11,419 bases of DNA from JANWLD01 sp036276695 (lineage in GTDB: Bacteria; Patescibacteriota; Saccharimonadia; Saccharimonadales; 2-12-FULL-41-12), in NCBI GenBank assembly GCA_036276695.1, contig DASUOI010000048.1, positions 1 through 11,419 on the forward strand. Reading direction: 5' to 3'. The notes below the pieces were generated by a model. It searched no databases, had not been told where the DNA came from, and saw nothing but the letters and a program-made list of their open reading frames with translations. The position numbers and the translations under genes are program-made. Positions 1 to 7,231 of the stretch are shown here, one piece after another (position 1 is the stretch's first letter; each line of letters opens with the position of its first letter).

Positions 1-4
1 AGTA

Positions 5-42
5 GCTGGAATAAACAGGGGTATACTGCTATACTTACCAGC
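5..42. repeat. Nested inverted repeats upstream of tRNA-Ser
   Basis: GCTGG at 5-9 is complementary to CCAGC at 38-42, and inside it GTATA at 21-25 is complementary to TATAC at 30-34 around a CTGC loop. This could be the 3' end of an upstream RNA or terminator cut by the window edge, or chance. There is no U-tract after the outer stem, so a normal intrinsic terminator is not supported. Confidence 0.25.
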
Positions 43-50
43 CGATACGC

Positions 51-56
51 TATAAA
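51..56 (+). promoter_or_regulatory. Putative -10 box of tRNA-Ser
   Basis: TATAAA lies 8 nt before the first base of the tRNA, so transcription would start one or two bases before the mature 5' end. No convincing -35 hexamer is seen at the usual distance. The call rests on the hexamer and its position. Confidence 0.4.
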
Positions 57-64
57 ATTAATAT

Positions 65-154
<90 letters not shown>

Positions 155-157
155 AGC

Positions 158-1192
158 TTATTTAACTATTTGCTCTATGGCGGATTTTATATTTTTAGGG
201 TCGGCTTTATGGTCGAATATACCCTTGCCTACCTCTGTTGGCAGGACCCAGTAGATAATATTTCCTATATTTTTCTTATCGGCGGTAATTTTCTCCAGGA
301 TCTGTTCCGGTTTTTGGTCCACGGATTGCGGTAAGCCGAACTTTTGGCAATATGCTTTAACCTGGACGGACAACCCGGCCGGACAGACTCTTTCAAGCTC
401 GCTTAGGTAAGCCTCTGCTATTATTCCGACGGATATAGCCTCACCGTGCTTCAGAGGTCTATCCGACCACAGTGAAGTTGTCTCTACAGCATGGCCGATG
501 GTGTGGCCGAAATTGACCAGCTTGCGCTGTCCGCCTTCAAACCTATCCTTTTCTACGATTTTAATTTTTGCTTGGGCTGCTAGCTCTATGGCTTTTTGAA
601 GCGCCGTTCCTTCTATCTTCCCCGGCTTGAGCTTGTCCAGATAATCCAGTATGCGCTTGTCGTAAATAAAGCCCATTTTGATGATTTCGCCCAACCCTTC
701 TACTAAGTATTCCTTAGGCAGGGTCTTAAGATATTTATGGTTTATCAGGACTGCTTTCGGCATATGAAAGTTGCCTATCATGTTTTTATAACCGCTCAGG
801 TTGACCCCAGTCTTCCCGCCTATGGATGCATCCGCTTGGGCAACTACCGTGGTAGGTATGGTTATCCAATCGACTCCCCTCATATAAGTGGCAGCGACAA
901 ATCCAACTATGTCGTTCGTTACTCCTCCGCCCAGGCTTACTACGAGGCTTCTTCTGTCAGCCCCAAGGCCTCTTAGCTGGCGGCAAAGGTTTTCTATAGT
1001 AGAGAGAGTTTTACTAGCTTCGCCTGAATCAAAAACTATGCTGGCAGAGTCCTGCTTGACTTCCTTTTGTATGCTGCTTAGCCAGTGATGGGCCGTATCA
1101 TCTCCTGAGATAATAATTATTTTTGAGTAGCCTTTGCAGAGTTTCGGCAGTTCCTTGGCAGTGTTATCGGTGAATATAACCTGGCTTTCCAT
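158..1192 (-). CDS. aroB: 3-dehydroquinate synthase
   Basis: AroB converts DAHP to 3-dehydroquinate, step two of the shikimate pathway, using NAD+ and a divalent metal in the cytoplasm. The 344 residues match the usual bacterial length. The NAD-binding stretch is visible as GGGVTNDIVGF (88-98) followed by AATYMRGV. The substrate and metal region has PTTVVAQADASIGGKTGVN (113-131). Expected metal ligands are present: Glu169 in EGLGEIIK, His230 in NFGHTIGH and His249 in LKHGEA. The ATG start at 1192 has a loose AAAGGG about 14 nt upstream. It lies 18 nt downstream of the membrane-protein gene on the same strand, so co-transcription is likely. Its stop is 3 nt from the convergent tRNA-Ser with no terminator between. 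Function is secure; whether the host has the whole shikimate pathway cannot be seen here. Confidence 0.95.
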   Translation of the reverse strand: MESQVIFTDNTAKELPKLCKGYSKIIIISGDDTAHHWLSSIQKEVKQDSASIVFDSGEASKTLSTIENLCRQLRGLGADRRSLVVSLGGGVTNDIVGFVAATYMRGVDWITIPTTVVAQADASIGGKTGVNLSGYKNMIGNFHMPKAVLINHKYLKTLPKEYLVEGLGEIIKMGFIYDKRILDYLDKLKPGKIEGTALQKAIELAAQAKIKIVEKDRFEGGQRKLVNFGHTIGHAVETTSLWSDRPLKHGEAISVGIIAEAYLSELERVCPAGLSVQVKAYCQKFGLPQSVDQKPEQILEKITADKKNIGNIIYWVLPTEVGKGIFDHKADPKNIKSAIEQIVK

Positions 1193-1210
1193 AATAACTA
1201 GTATAACCCT

Positions 1211-2245
1211 TTAGCTTTTCATCTTGGGTATTTTGTCGGTATCTTTTTCTAACTTCTTGGCGTATACGTATAACCCGCCAGCGATTAAAATGAACAATAC
1301 CCCTGAAAAATAATAAATTTTGCTAGCGTTGCTCATAAATTCTACAAACAGCGTTCTTGTAATATCCGACGCTTCCGAACTGATAGACGCCCCGCTTAAG
1401 ATTCTCTTCACTAAATAAGCGAGCAGTATAGGAGCCGAAGCTGTCAAGATCCCGGCTATTAAGAATGTACGGCTGACGCGCTTCAACCCGCTTACCAGGC
1501 TCTCGCTGAAATAAACAGCGATTCCGGCAAGTATGAAAGCAAGGATAAACAAAATAATAGGAATTTTCTTCAATAAAGAAAAAGACTTGGGCAGGTTAGA
1601 GAAGCTTTCGTGCAGGGGTTTTCCGTCGTTTGTTTTTATATCCCCTGCGGTAAGCTTGGAATCCAGAAGGGCGTTGTCTCCTTCTGATATTTCTTTTCTG
1701 ACTTGCGCCGGACTCACTTGCGACGGCAAGCACTCAGAGCTAAGCGCATTGAACTTTTCGGCGTTTTGAATTTGAGCCGGGCTGCAAACCGGTAGCCCCT
1801 TCGCCCGTTTTTCAGCATATTTACCTGCCTCGGCGGCGAATTCTTTATTTTTCTCGGTAAAGTCCAGGCTTATTTCCGGACTGTCTGTATGTCCTTCGAG
1901 CCACCCGTAAATGCCGTCTACCAGCTTTTCAGTATTTGACCGGACAAATTGCGGGCTATAGACATCCAGGGCAATCTGGCGAATCTCAGGGTCTCTCAGC
2001 GGTATATCCGAGCCGGATTTTTCGGCTGTCTTTTCCAAAGTCTGATCGTACAAGACGGCAGGCAGGTCAGAATATAAACTGCTTCGTTCAAATATGTCCT
2101 TTACTTTCTCCGGCTTGGAAGTGATGAGGTTAAATACTAAACTGTAAGTAAGAAAAAACAAGCAGAATACTAAAGCTGTACCAAGTATAGAAAAAAACAG
2201 ATTCCTGAAGAAACCGTTAAAGTTAACCGAAAACAACTCTTTCAC
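1211..2245 (-). CDS. Four-helix membrane protein of unknown function
   Basis: I do not recognise a named family. The 344-residue protein has one hydrophobic segment near the N-terminus (about 12-41), a large polar domain (about 43-225), then three hydrophobic segments (about 228-247, 259-279 and 309-328) and a Lys-rich tail. An odd positioning of the first helix places the polar domain probably outside the membrane. That domain has two cysteines, Cys154 and Cys172, in short motifs (LPVCSP and SECLPS), which could form a disulfide. There are no obvious catalytic motifs. The start is a GTG at 2245, chosen because a perfect TATAAT lies 8 nt upstream and no Shine-Dalgarno site is seen; this predicts a leaderless mRNA. 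It precedes aroB by 18 nt and diverges from a small membrane protein. Topology is predicted by eye only. Confidence 0.8.
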   Translation of the reverse strand: MKELFSVNFNGFFRNLFFSILGTALVFCLFFLTYSLVFNLITSKPEKVKDIFERSSLYSDLPAVLYDQTLEKTAEKSGSDIPLRDPEIRQIALDVYSPQFVRSNTEKLVDGIYGWLEGHTDSPEISLDFTEKNKEFAAEAGKYAEKRAKGLPVCSPAQIQNAEKFNALSSECLPSQVSPAQVRKEISEGDNALLDSKLTAGDIKTNDGKPLHESFSNLPKSFSLLKKIPIILFILAFILAGIAVYFSESLVSGLKRVSRTFLIAGILTASAPILLAYLVKRILSGASISSEASDITRTLFVEFMSNASKIYYFSGVLFILIAGGLYVYAKKLEKDTDKIPKMKS

Positions 2246-2253
2246 TGACGATA

Positions 2254-2259
2254 ATTATA
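2254..2259 (-). promoter_or_regulatory. -10 box for the membrane protein-aroB transcript
   Basis: On the minus strand a perfect TATAAT ends 8 nt before the GTG start at 2245. Transcription would begin at or within a base or two of the start codon. No good -35 box is seen at 16-18 nt. It faces away from another TATAAT on the plus strand at 2289-2294. Confidence 0.55.
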
Positions 2260-2265
2260 TATGAG

Positions 2266-2294
2266 TTGTATCCTGATTAATTGAGATATATAAT
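2266..2294 (+). promoter_or_regulatory. Promoter of the small membrane protein
   Basis: TTGTAT (2266-2271) and a perfect TATAAT (2289-2294) are 17 nt apart on the plus strand. The expected start point, near 2301, is about 5 nt before the ATG at 2306, so the mRNA would be almost leaderless. No Shine-Dalgarno site fits in that space. Confidence 0.55.
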
Positions 2295-2305
2295 CAAAAA
2301 ATAAT

Positions 2306-2476
2306 ATGTCTTGGTTTTTAGTAGCGTCATTGGTAGGGGTACCCACAGGGGTATGGGTTTACAATAAGACCATGGGGCGCACCGGCAATAATACCCAGAC
2401 TGCAATAATCGCTGGGGTCGTCGTCGGTTTGCTCGCCTTCTTAGTTACCGCGACTTTATTTTCTGTAATTGATTGA
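2306..2476 (+). CDS. Small two-helix membrane protein (56 residues)
   Basis: An ATG at 2306 opens a 56-codon frame ending in TGA at 2474-2476. The product starts MSWFLVASLVGVPTGVWVYN (about 1-20, hydrophobic), has a polar turn with KTMGRTGNNTQ (21-31), then a second hydrophobic segment (about 33-53) and ends SVID. It is most likely a helical hairpin in the membrane. It is flanked by a well-placed promoter and an 11-bp-stem terminator, which is strong evidence for an independent small gene despite its length. Function is unknown. It diverges from a larger membrane protein with only 60 bp between the starts, and an HTH-HAD gene follows on the same strand. I infer, without a search, that the VYNKTMGRTGNNTQ turn may be the conserved part. 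Confidence 0.75.
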   Translation: MSWFLVASLVGVPTGVWVYNKTMGRTGNNTQTAIIAGVVVGLLAFLVTATLFSVID

Positions 2477-2481
2477 TCACT

Positions 2482-2506
2482 AAAATAGCATTTTAATGCT
2501 ATTTTT
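2482..2506 (+). terminator. Intrinsic terminator after the small membrane protein
   Basis: AAAATAGCATT (2482-2492) is the exact reverse complement of AATGCTATTTT (2495-2505). Folded with a six-base loop this gives at least a 9-bp stem, ending in a T-run, 5 nt after the TGA stop. The A-run on the other side would allow function on the opposite strand too. Confidence 0.7.
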
Positions 2507-2575
2507 ATTCAAATTTTGGACCTAAATTGGTATTATAAGGTTATATATTCTTGTTTTGAGGAAATTAACAGTTTT

Positions 2576-2596
2576 ATGAAGGTGGGAAACGACTAA
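2576..2596 (+). other. Six-codon mini-ORF abutting the HTH-HAD start
   Basis: ATG at 2576 begins a frame encoding MKVGND and ending in TAA at 2594-2596; the next base begins the TTG start of the HTH-HAD gene. A GAGGAA lies 12 nt before the ATG. Ribosomes finishing this peptide would sit on the downstream start, so translational coupling is possible. The stretch also contains the AGGTGG that may serve the TTG, so the frame may be accidental. Confidence 0.25.
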
Positions 2597-3454
2597 TTGA
2601 AAAATTCTGAAGAAATGGAAAAGAGCCTAGGGCTTAAAATCCAGCAAGCTCGGAAAAAAGCCGGGCAAACCCAGCAGGAGCTTTGTCAGAATTCAGGGCT
2701 TAGCTATTCTACCCTAGCTAAGATTGAACGCGGAGCTATAAAAGCTCCTTCGATTTTCACCATACAGCAGATTGCCCAGACACTAAGCATGAGCATGGAC
2801 GAGCTTATAGGCATCAAAAAAGCGTCCGGAGGAATACAGCCCAAGAAGCGCTCAAAAGGCGGTATTGAGTTCATATACTTTGATATAAACGGCTGTCTAG
2901 TACATTTTTATCATAGGGCATTTGCCTCCTTAGCCGATGCTACCGGAACTTCGGTAGATACTATCGAAACAACCTTCTGGAAGTACAACGACTTGGTCTG
3001 CCGGGGAGACATGTCTATAGCCGAGTTCAACAATATTCTTGGCGGGAAACTTGGCTTAAAAAACCTGGATTGGACCGAATATTACATGAAAGCCGTAGAA
3101 CCTATAGAAGAAACCGTTGAGCTGATAAAATGGACCGCCAAACATTACAGAATCGGACTTTTGAGCAATATAATGCCAGGGTTCATAGACGAGATGTTAA
3201 AACGCGGTCTTCTGCCGGAGCTGGATTATGACGCCGTGATAGATTCTTCAAAAACCGGTCACATCAAACCCGAAGAGGAGATATACAAGCAGGCACAGGA
3301 AGCCAGCGGAGCTAACTCCGAGGAAATACTGTTTATCGACGACTCCCGGGCTAACATAATGGCTGCTGGGCAGATGGGCTGGCATGTCTTATGGTTTGAC
3401 GATTCGCATCCTGCAGAGTCTACCAAACGAATCAAGCAAACCCTTGAATTTTAA
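2597..3454 (+). CDS. XRE-type HTH domain fused to a HAD-family hydrolase
   Basis: The 285-residue protein joins two domains. Residues about 11-72 form an XRE/Cro-like helix-turn-helix (LGLKIQQARKKAGQTQQEL, then SYSTLAKIERG and MDELIG). After a basic linker (80-88), residues about 91-285 form a HAD subfamily I hydrolase: motif I FDINGC with nucleophile Asp96, motif II SN at 190-191, motif III Lys224 in HIKPEEEIY and motif IV IDDS with Asp248-Asp249. The usual second Asp of motif I is Asn98, so phosphatase chemistry may be altered or lost. The overall HAD motifs resemble the YihX-like group, which also lacks that Asp. The start is taken as TTG 2597, with AGGTGG at 2580-2585; ATG 2615 is an alternative that still keeps the whole HTH. 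Likely a DNA-binding regulator with a metabolite-sensing or catalytic HAD domain; the targets are unknown. Confidence 0.88.
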   Translation: MKNSEEMEKSLGLKIQQARKKAGQTQQELCQNSGLSYSTLAKIERGAIKAPSIFTIQQIAQTLSMSMDELIGIKKASGGIQPKKRSKGGIEFIYFDINGCLVHFYHRAFASLADATGTSVDTIETTFWKYNDLVCRGDMSIAEFNNILGGKLGLKNLDWTEYYMKAVEPIEETVELIKWTAKHYRIGLLSNIMPGFIDEMLKRGLLPELDYDAVIDSSKTGHIKPEEEIYKQAQEASGANSEEILFIDDSRANIMAAGQMGWHVLWFDDSHPAESTKRIKQTLEF

Positions 3455-5994
3455 GAGTAGTCTTCAATAAGTTTTTGAGTTTTTTCGAGCTCTAGCTCTG
3501 TAGATTCCAGCTGGGCCTTGGTCTCGGAAACCAGTTTTGCCGGCGCCTTTGCCAGATAATTTTTATTAGCAAGCCGTTCATTTAAGGTTTTTATACTTCT
3601 ATTCAGCTTATCTTCTTTATCCCTCAAGCTCTCTATAAGTTTCTTGGCGTTTTTTTCGCCTAAGTCTACTGAGCAGTTTTCGCTGGTCTGAGTCAGGGCT
3701 ATACCCTTCTTATCTTTGAGCTTCTTGATATTTTCAAGTCCGGCAAGCTTGGTGATGAGTTTGTGGTTTTCTTCAATCAGCTTAGAGTCAGTATGCACCA
3801 GGCTCCCCCCGGAAGTATTCAAAACGGTCTTAATATGCCTCACCTCTGTTATTATGGATTTTAGTTTTTCAAAATCGGTGGCTTGGGCTGGATTATAATC
3901 AATCACGCCTTGCCATGTTTGGCTCATTAACATCGTGTTCGTCTTAGGGTAGAGCGTCTGCCAGATAGTTTCGGTTACGAACGGCGCAAAAGGATGAACC
4001 AGTTTAAGTGAAGACTCCAGGACATAATCCAGCATTTTTGGGTTAATCTTATCCTTACCGGCCTCTATATACCAGTCGGCTATATCGTCCCATATAAGGT
4101 GGTAAACAGTTTCGTAGGCTTCGCTGAACTCGTACCTATCAAGCTGCTGTTTTAACTTGGACTGCGCATTGTCTAGGCGGCTAAGAACCCAGTGTTCCGC
4201 CGGCGTAGTGGGTTTGGGAGTTTGCCCGGCTTCAGAAGTTTTCACCTTGCTTTCAATGAACCGGGCTATATTCCAGAGTTTATTGCAGAAATTACGCGCT
4301 TCCACTACCCTTCTGCCGTCATAACCGGTGTTAGTGGCCGGCGACCTTCCGGAGACTATGCCCATCCGAAGTGCATCGGAGCCGTATTCTTTAATAATCG
4401 GCATCGGGTCTACTACATTTCCAACGGATTTGCTCATTTTTGAACCGTCCTCCGCCATTACGTATCCATGAATGTATACTTCTTTAAAAGGCACTTTGCC
4501 GGTTACGTAAAGCCCCAGCATTATCATGCGGGATACCCAGGGGTATAGGATTTCCCCGCCGGTCTCCATCAAGCCGTTAGGATAGAACTGCTTGAGCTGA
4601 TTATTTTCAGGGTACTCTAAAGTGGCATATGGCCAGCTTGAGCTGGAAAACCAGGTGTCAAACACGTCAGGGTCCCTGCGGTATTCGCGTCCATTCCTAA
4701 CAATGGTCAAGTCCCCTACGTTTTCGTCAAATATCCAGTCGTTTTCATCTTCTACGTTTACGAACGCTGGTATCGGTATGCCCCAAGCTATTTGCCGGGA
4801 AATGTTCCAGTCCCTCAGCCCTTCAAGGTATTTAATGAGCTGGCCTTTTTTCGATTCGGGATAGAACTTTATCTTCCCTGCTTTGAGTTCGTTTATAGCG
4901 GTTTTGGCTAACGGTTTCATGTTGATAAACCACTGCTTCATAAGCATAGGTTCGATGACAGTCCCGCATTTATAACACTTACCGACCCTGTTTTTATATC
5001 CTTCGTCGATTTTAGTGAGCAGGCCTTTTTCTTCAAGGGCTTTTACTACCTCTTCTCTAGCTTCTTCAACTGTCAATCCGGAAAAACGACCGGTCTTATC
5101 ATTCAGCTTGCCGTCGTTGTCTATAACTTTAACAACCGGGAGATTGTGTCGCTTGGCTACTTCCCAGTCGTTGAAATCATGAGCGGGGGTTATCTTAACT
5201 ACTCCGGTACCAAATTTAGGGTCAACCATCTCATCGGCTACCACCTGTATCTCGAACATGCCGTTCACGCCTTCTACCTCTATAACTTTACCGACGTATT
5301 GCTTATAGCGCTTATCATCCGGGTGGACAGCGATGGCTGTGTCGCCGAATTTGGTTTCAGGCCGGGTAGTCGCCAGCTCAAACGGGCCGTATTTCATGTA
5401 ATAAAGAGGCGTATCAGCATCTTCGTAAGCTACTTCAATATCTGCGAACCCGGTTCCATGAAATGTACAGTAATTTACCAATCTTTCACCTCTGTATATC
5501 AGGTCTTCGTCCCACATTTTTTTGAATGTGCTGTAGGCGCTTTTTATAATCTTATCGTCAAGCGTGAAAGTATACTGAGACCAATCGCAACTAGCGCCCA
5601 TAGCTCTTATCTGGCTTTCAAAAATCCCTTTGTTGTCCTGGACAAAATCCCAAATCTGTTTATAAAGTTCATCCCTGGTGAAGTCAAACCGGCTCTTCCC
5701 TTCCGAGGCAAGCTTTTTCTCATAGACTACTTGCGTTTCAAACCCGGCGTGGTCAGCACCTGGCAACAGAAGAGTCGGCCGACCCTGCATCCGGTTGTAT
5801 CTGGCCGAAATATCCTCTAGCGCATTGGTCAAAGCATAGCCGATGTGCAGGCCGGCATTAGCGTTCGGCGGGGGCATAACTATGCAGTAAGCTTGTTCGT
5901 CGCTGTTTGCGGGCTTAAAAGATCCGCTTTCTTCCCAGAGGCGGTATATGTCGTTCTCATACTCCTGCGGTTCGTAATTTTTTGGCAACCTCAT
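3451..5994 (-). CDS. valS: Valyl-tRNA synthetase
   Basis: ValS charges tRNA-Val with valine in the cytoplasm and edits mischarged threonine. Counting from ATG 5994 (847 residues): class I signature PPPNANAGLHIGY at 41-53, editing-domain motifs ATTRPET (208-214) and VKITPAHDFNDWEV (266-279), a Cys pair at 340 and 343, WNISRQIAWG (396-405), KMSKS (519-523), an anticodon-binding helical domain, and a charged C-terminal coiled coil (about 785-847) typical of ValS. The HIGH motif is HIGY here. An upstream GTG at 6012 would add six residues, but I prefer ATG 5994: an extended -10 (TGATATACT) ends 8 nt before it, and lies between the two candidate starts. Its stop codon overlaps that of the convergent HTH-HAD gene by 3 nt. 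Confidence 0.96.
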   Translation of the reverse strand: MRLPKNYEPQEYENDIYRLWEESGSFKPANSDEQAYCIVMPPPNANAGLHIGYALTNALEDISARYNRMQGRPTLLLPGADHAGFETQVVYEKKLASEGKSRFDFTRDELYKQIWDFVQDNKGIFESQIRAMGASCDWSQYTFTLDDKIIKSAYSTFKKMWDEDLIYRGERLVNYCTFHGTGFADIEVAYEDADTPLYYMKYGPFELATTRPETKFGDTAIAVHPDDKRYKQYVGKVIEVEGVNGMFEIQVVADEMVDPKFGTGVVKITPAHDFNDWEVAKRHNLPVVKVIDNDGKLNDKTGRFSGLTVEEAREEVVKALEEKGLLTKIDEGYKNRVGKCYKCGTVIEPMLMKQWFINMKPLAKTAINELKAGKIKFYPESKKGQLIKYLEGLRDWNISRQIAWGIPIPAFVNVEDENDWIFDENVGDLTIVRNGREYRRDPDVFDTWFSSSSWPYATLEYPENNQLKQFYPNGLMETGGEILYPWVSRMIMLGLYVTGKVPFKEVYIHGYVMAEDGSKMSKSVGNVVDPMPIIKEYGSDALRMGIVSGRSPATNTGYDGRRVVEARNFCNKLWNIARFIESKVKTSEAGQTPKPTTPAEHWVLSRLDNAQSKLKQQLDRYEFSEAYETVYHLIWDDIADWYIEAGKDKINPKMLDYVLESSLKLVHPFAPFVTETIWQTLYPKTNTMLMSQTWQGVIDYNPAQATDFEKLKSIITEVRHIKTVLNTSGGSLVHTDSKLIEENHKLITKLAGLENIKKLKDKKGIALTQTSENCSVDLGEKNAKKLIESLRDKEDKLNRSIKTLNERLANKNYLAKAPAKLVSETKAQLESTELELEKTQKLIEDYS

Positions 5995-6002
5995 AAAGTA
6001 GG

Positions 6003-6008
6003 AGTATA
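6003..6008 (-). promoter_or_regulatory. Extended -10 box of valS
   Basis: On the minus strand TATACT, preceded by TG one base away (TGATATACT), ends 8 nt before the ATG at 5994. A weak TTTAAT at 17 nt could be a -35. The placement predicts a leaderless valS mRNA. It also argues against the GTG start at 6012, which would lie upstream of the transcript. Confidence 0.5.
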
Positions 6009-6054
6009 TCACCTCTGTTAGCTAAATTAAAATCAGAACATATTTTCCCGTGAA

Positions 6055-6107
6055 AAGACAATAAAAACCAGAGGATTGCAAATTATCCCTTTATTTTTTA
6101 CTGTCTT
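6055..6107 (-). terminator. Imperfect inverted repeat between tsaD and valS
   Basis: AAGACAATAAAAA (6055-6067) pairs with TTTTTACTGTCTT (6095-6107) with one A-C mismatch and a 27-nt loop. On the minus strand it would follow the tsaD stop and end in T-rich sequence, so it may slow or end tsaD transcription. The long loop and AT-rich stem make it a weak candidate. The rest of this 169-bp gap is AT-rich and shows no gene. Confidence 0.3.
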
Positions 6108-6163
6108 CTGCTTTCACACATTTTTGTTTTTGCATTTATATTTTAGCATAAGCGTAATGAATA

Positions 6164-7231
6164 TCACATAGAAAGGTTAGGGATAATATCAAGATCTTTA
6201 GGGTCGTCCGGACTGATTTTCCCCCTAGCCATGAAGTATCCGGCCGCGGCTATCATCGCTCCGTTGTCGGTGCATAGTTTCGGGTCAGCGAATATAGGGC
6301 TGATCGACAAGGAGTCTTTCATCTGCCTTCTGAGCTCCGGGCTGGCAGAAACACCGCCAGATACTACTACGCTTTTCGGAGCGTATTCTTCGACGGCTTG
6401 TCTGGCCTTGTCTGCTAATACTTCCATCGCCACCTTATTAAAGCAGGCTGCAATATCCTTCTTCTGACGCGCTGAGAGCCTCTCTGAAACCATATGAGAA
6501 GGAAAGCTATAGTCCTGGCCTATTTCGCTCTGCGCAAGGCGTAGGACGGCGGTTTTCAGGCCGGAGTAGCTAAAGCCATATTTTTCTTTGGTCTTTGCTT
6601 TAGGCAGGGGGTATCTGCTGGGGTCTCCCTCCTTTGCCAGTTTTTCGACTGACGGTCCCCCAGGGTAGGGGAGGCCGAGTATCTTTGCCACCTTATCATA
6701 TGCTTCGCCTACTGCATCATCCGAGGTGGCTCCCAACAAGGAGTATTTAAAATGGCTTTCAAAATAAACCAACTGGGTATGCCCTCCGCTGACTGTCAAC
6801 GAAAGCAACGGGAATTCCGGAGCTGTTTCAGCCAGCTTGTAGCTATCTTGCGCGTCAGTTATGAATGAAGCATACATATGAGCCAAGACATGGTTGACTC
6901 CATACAAAGGCTTTTTTCGTAGTATGGCCAAAGTTCGCGCGGTAAGCACCCCGACAAGCAGGCTGCCACCCAAACCGGGCCCTTTAGTAACAGATATAGC
7001 ATCTACCTGACCCCAATTACATCCAGCTTCCTCCATTGCTTGTCGAACCACAGGATTTATCGCCTCGATATGGCTGCGTGCTGCTATTTCAGGAACTACA
7101 CCCCCGTATTGCTTGTGCAGATCAGCCGAACTGGCTACGAAATTGGATAAAAGCTTTAGCTTGTTGCCGTTTCCTTCGACTATAGCCGCTCCTGTCTCAT
7201 CACAACTAGTCTCTATCCCTAAAACCTTCAC
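6164..7231 (-). CDS. tsaD: tRNA N6-threonylcarbamoyltransferase
   Basis: TsaD transfers threonylcarbamoyl from its adenylate to A37 of ANN-reading tRNAs, making t6A, together with TsaB and TsaE in bacteria; neither is in this window. The 355 residues fit the family. It opens with the ASKHA-type MKVLGIETSCDET, carries the metal ligands His114 and His118 in NHVLAHMY, SGGHT at 148-152, GEAYDKVAKILGLPYPGGP (175-193), SGGVSAS (291-297) and Asp322 in TDNGAMIAAAGY. The start is GTG 7231, supported by GAAGGAG 7 nt upstream and by the family N-terminus. The gene diverges from the Mur ligase. Its first four codons and the 10 nt before them form one arm of a perfect 22-bp inverted repeat, which may control its translation. 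Confidence 0.97.
   Translation of the reverse strand: MKVLGIETSCDETGAAIVEGNGNKLKLLSNFVASSADLHKQYGGVVPEIAARSHIEAINPVVRQAMEEAGCNWGQVDAISVTKGPGLGGSLLVGVLTARTLAILRKKPLYGVNHVLAHMYASFITDAQDSYKLAETAPEFPLLSLTVSGGHTQLVYFESHFKYSLLGATSDDAVGEAYDKVAKILGLPYPGGPSVEKLAKEGDPSRYPLPKAKTKEKYGFSYSGLKTAVLRLAQSEIGQDYSFPSHMVSERLSARQKKDIAACFNKVAMEVLADKARQAVEEYAPKSVVVSGGVSASPELRRQMKDSLSISPIFADPKLCTDNGAMIAAAGYFMARGKISPDDPKDLDIIPNLSM

Noticed and set aside
5146..5820. Open frame of 224 codons on the plus strand inside valS
   Set aside because: It is fully antisense to a well-supported valS, has no recognisable domain, and its composition is that of a complementary-strand shadow.
5995..6012. ValS start at GTG 6012
   Set aside because: The extended -10 lies between this codon and ATG 5994, so a transcript from that promoter would not contain the GTG. 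An upstream promoter would reopen the question.
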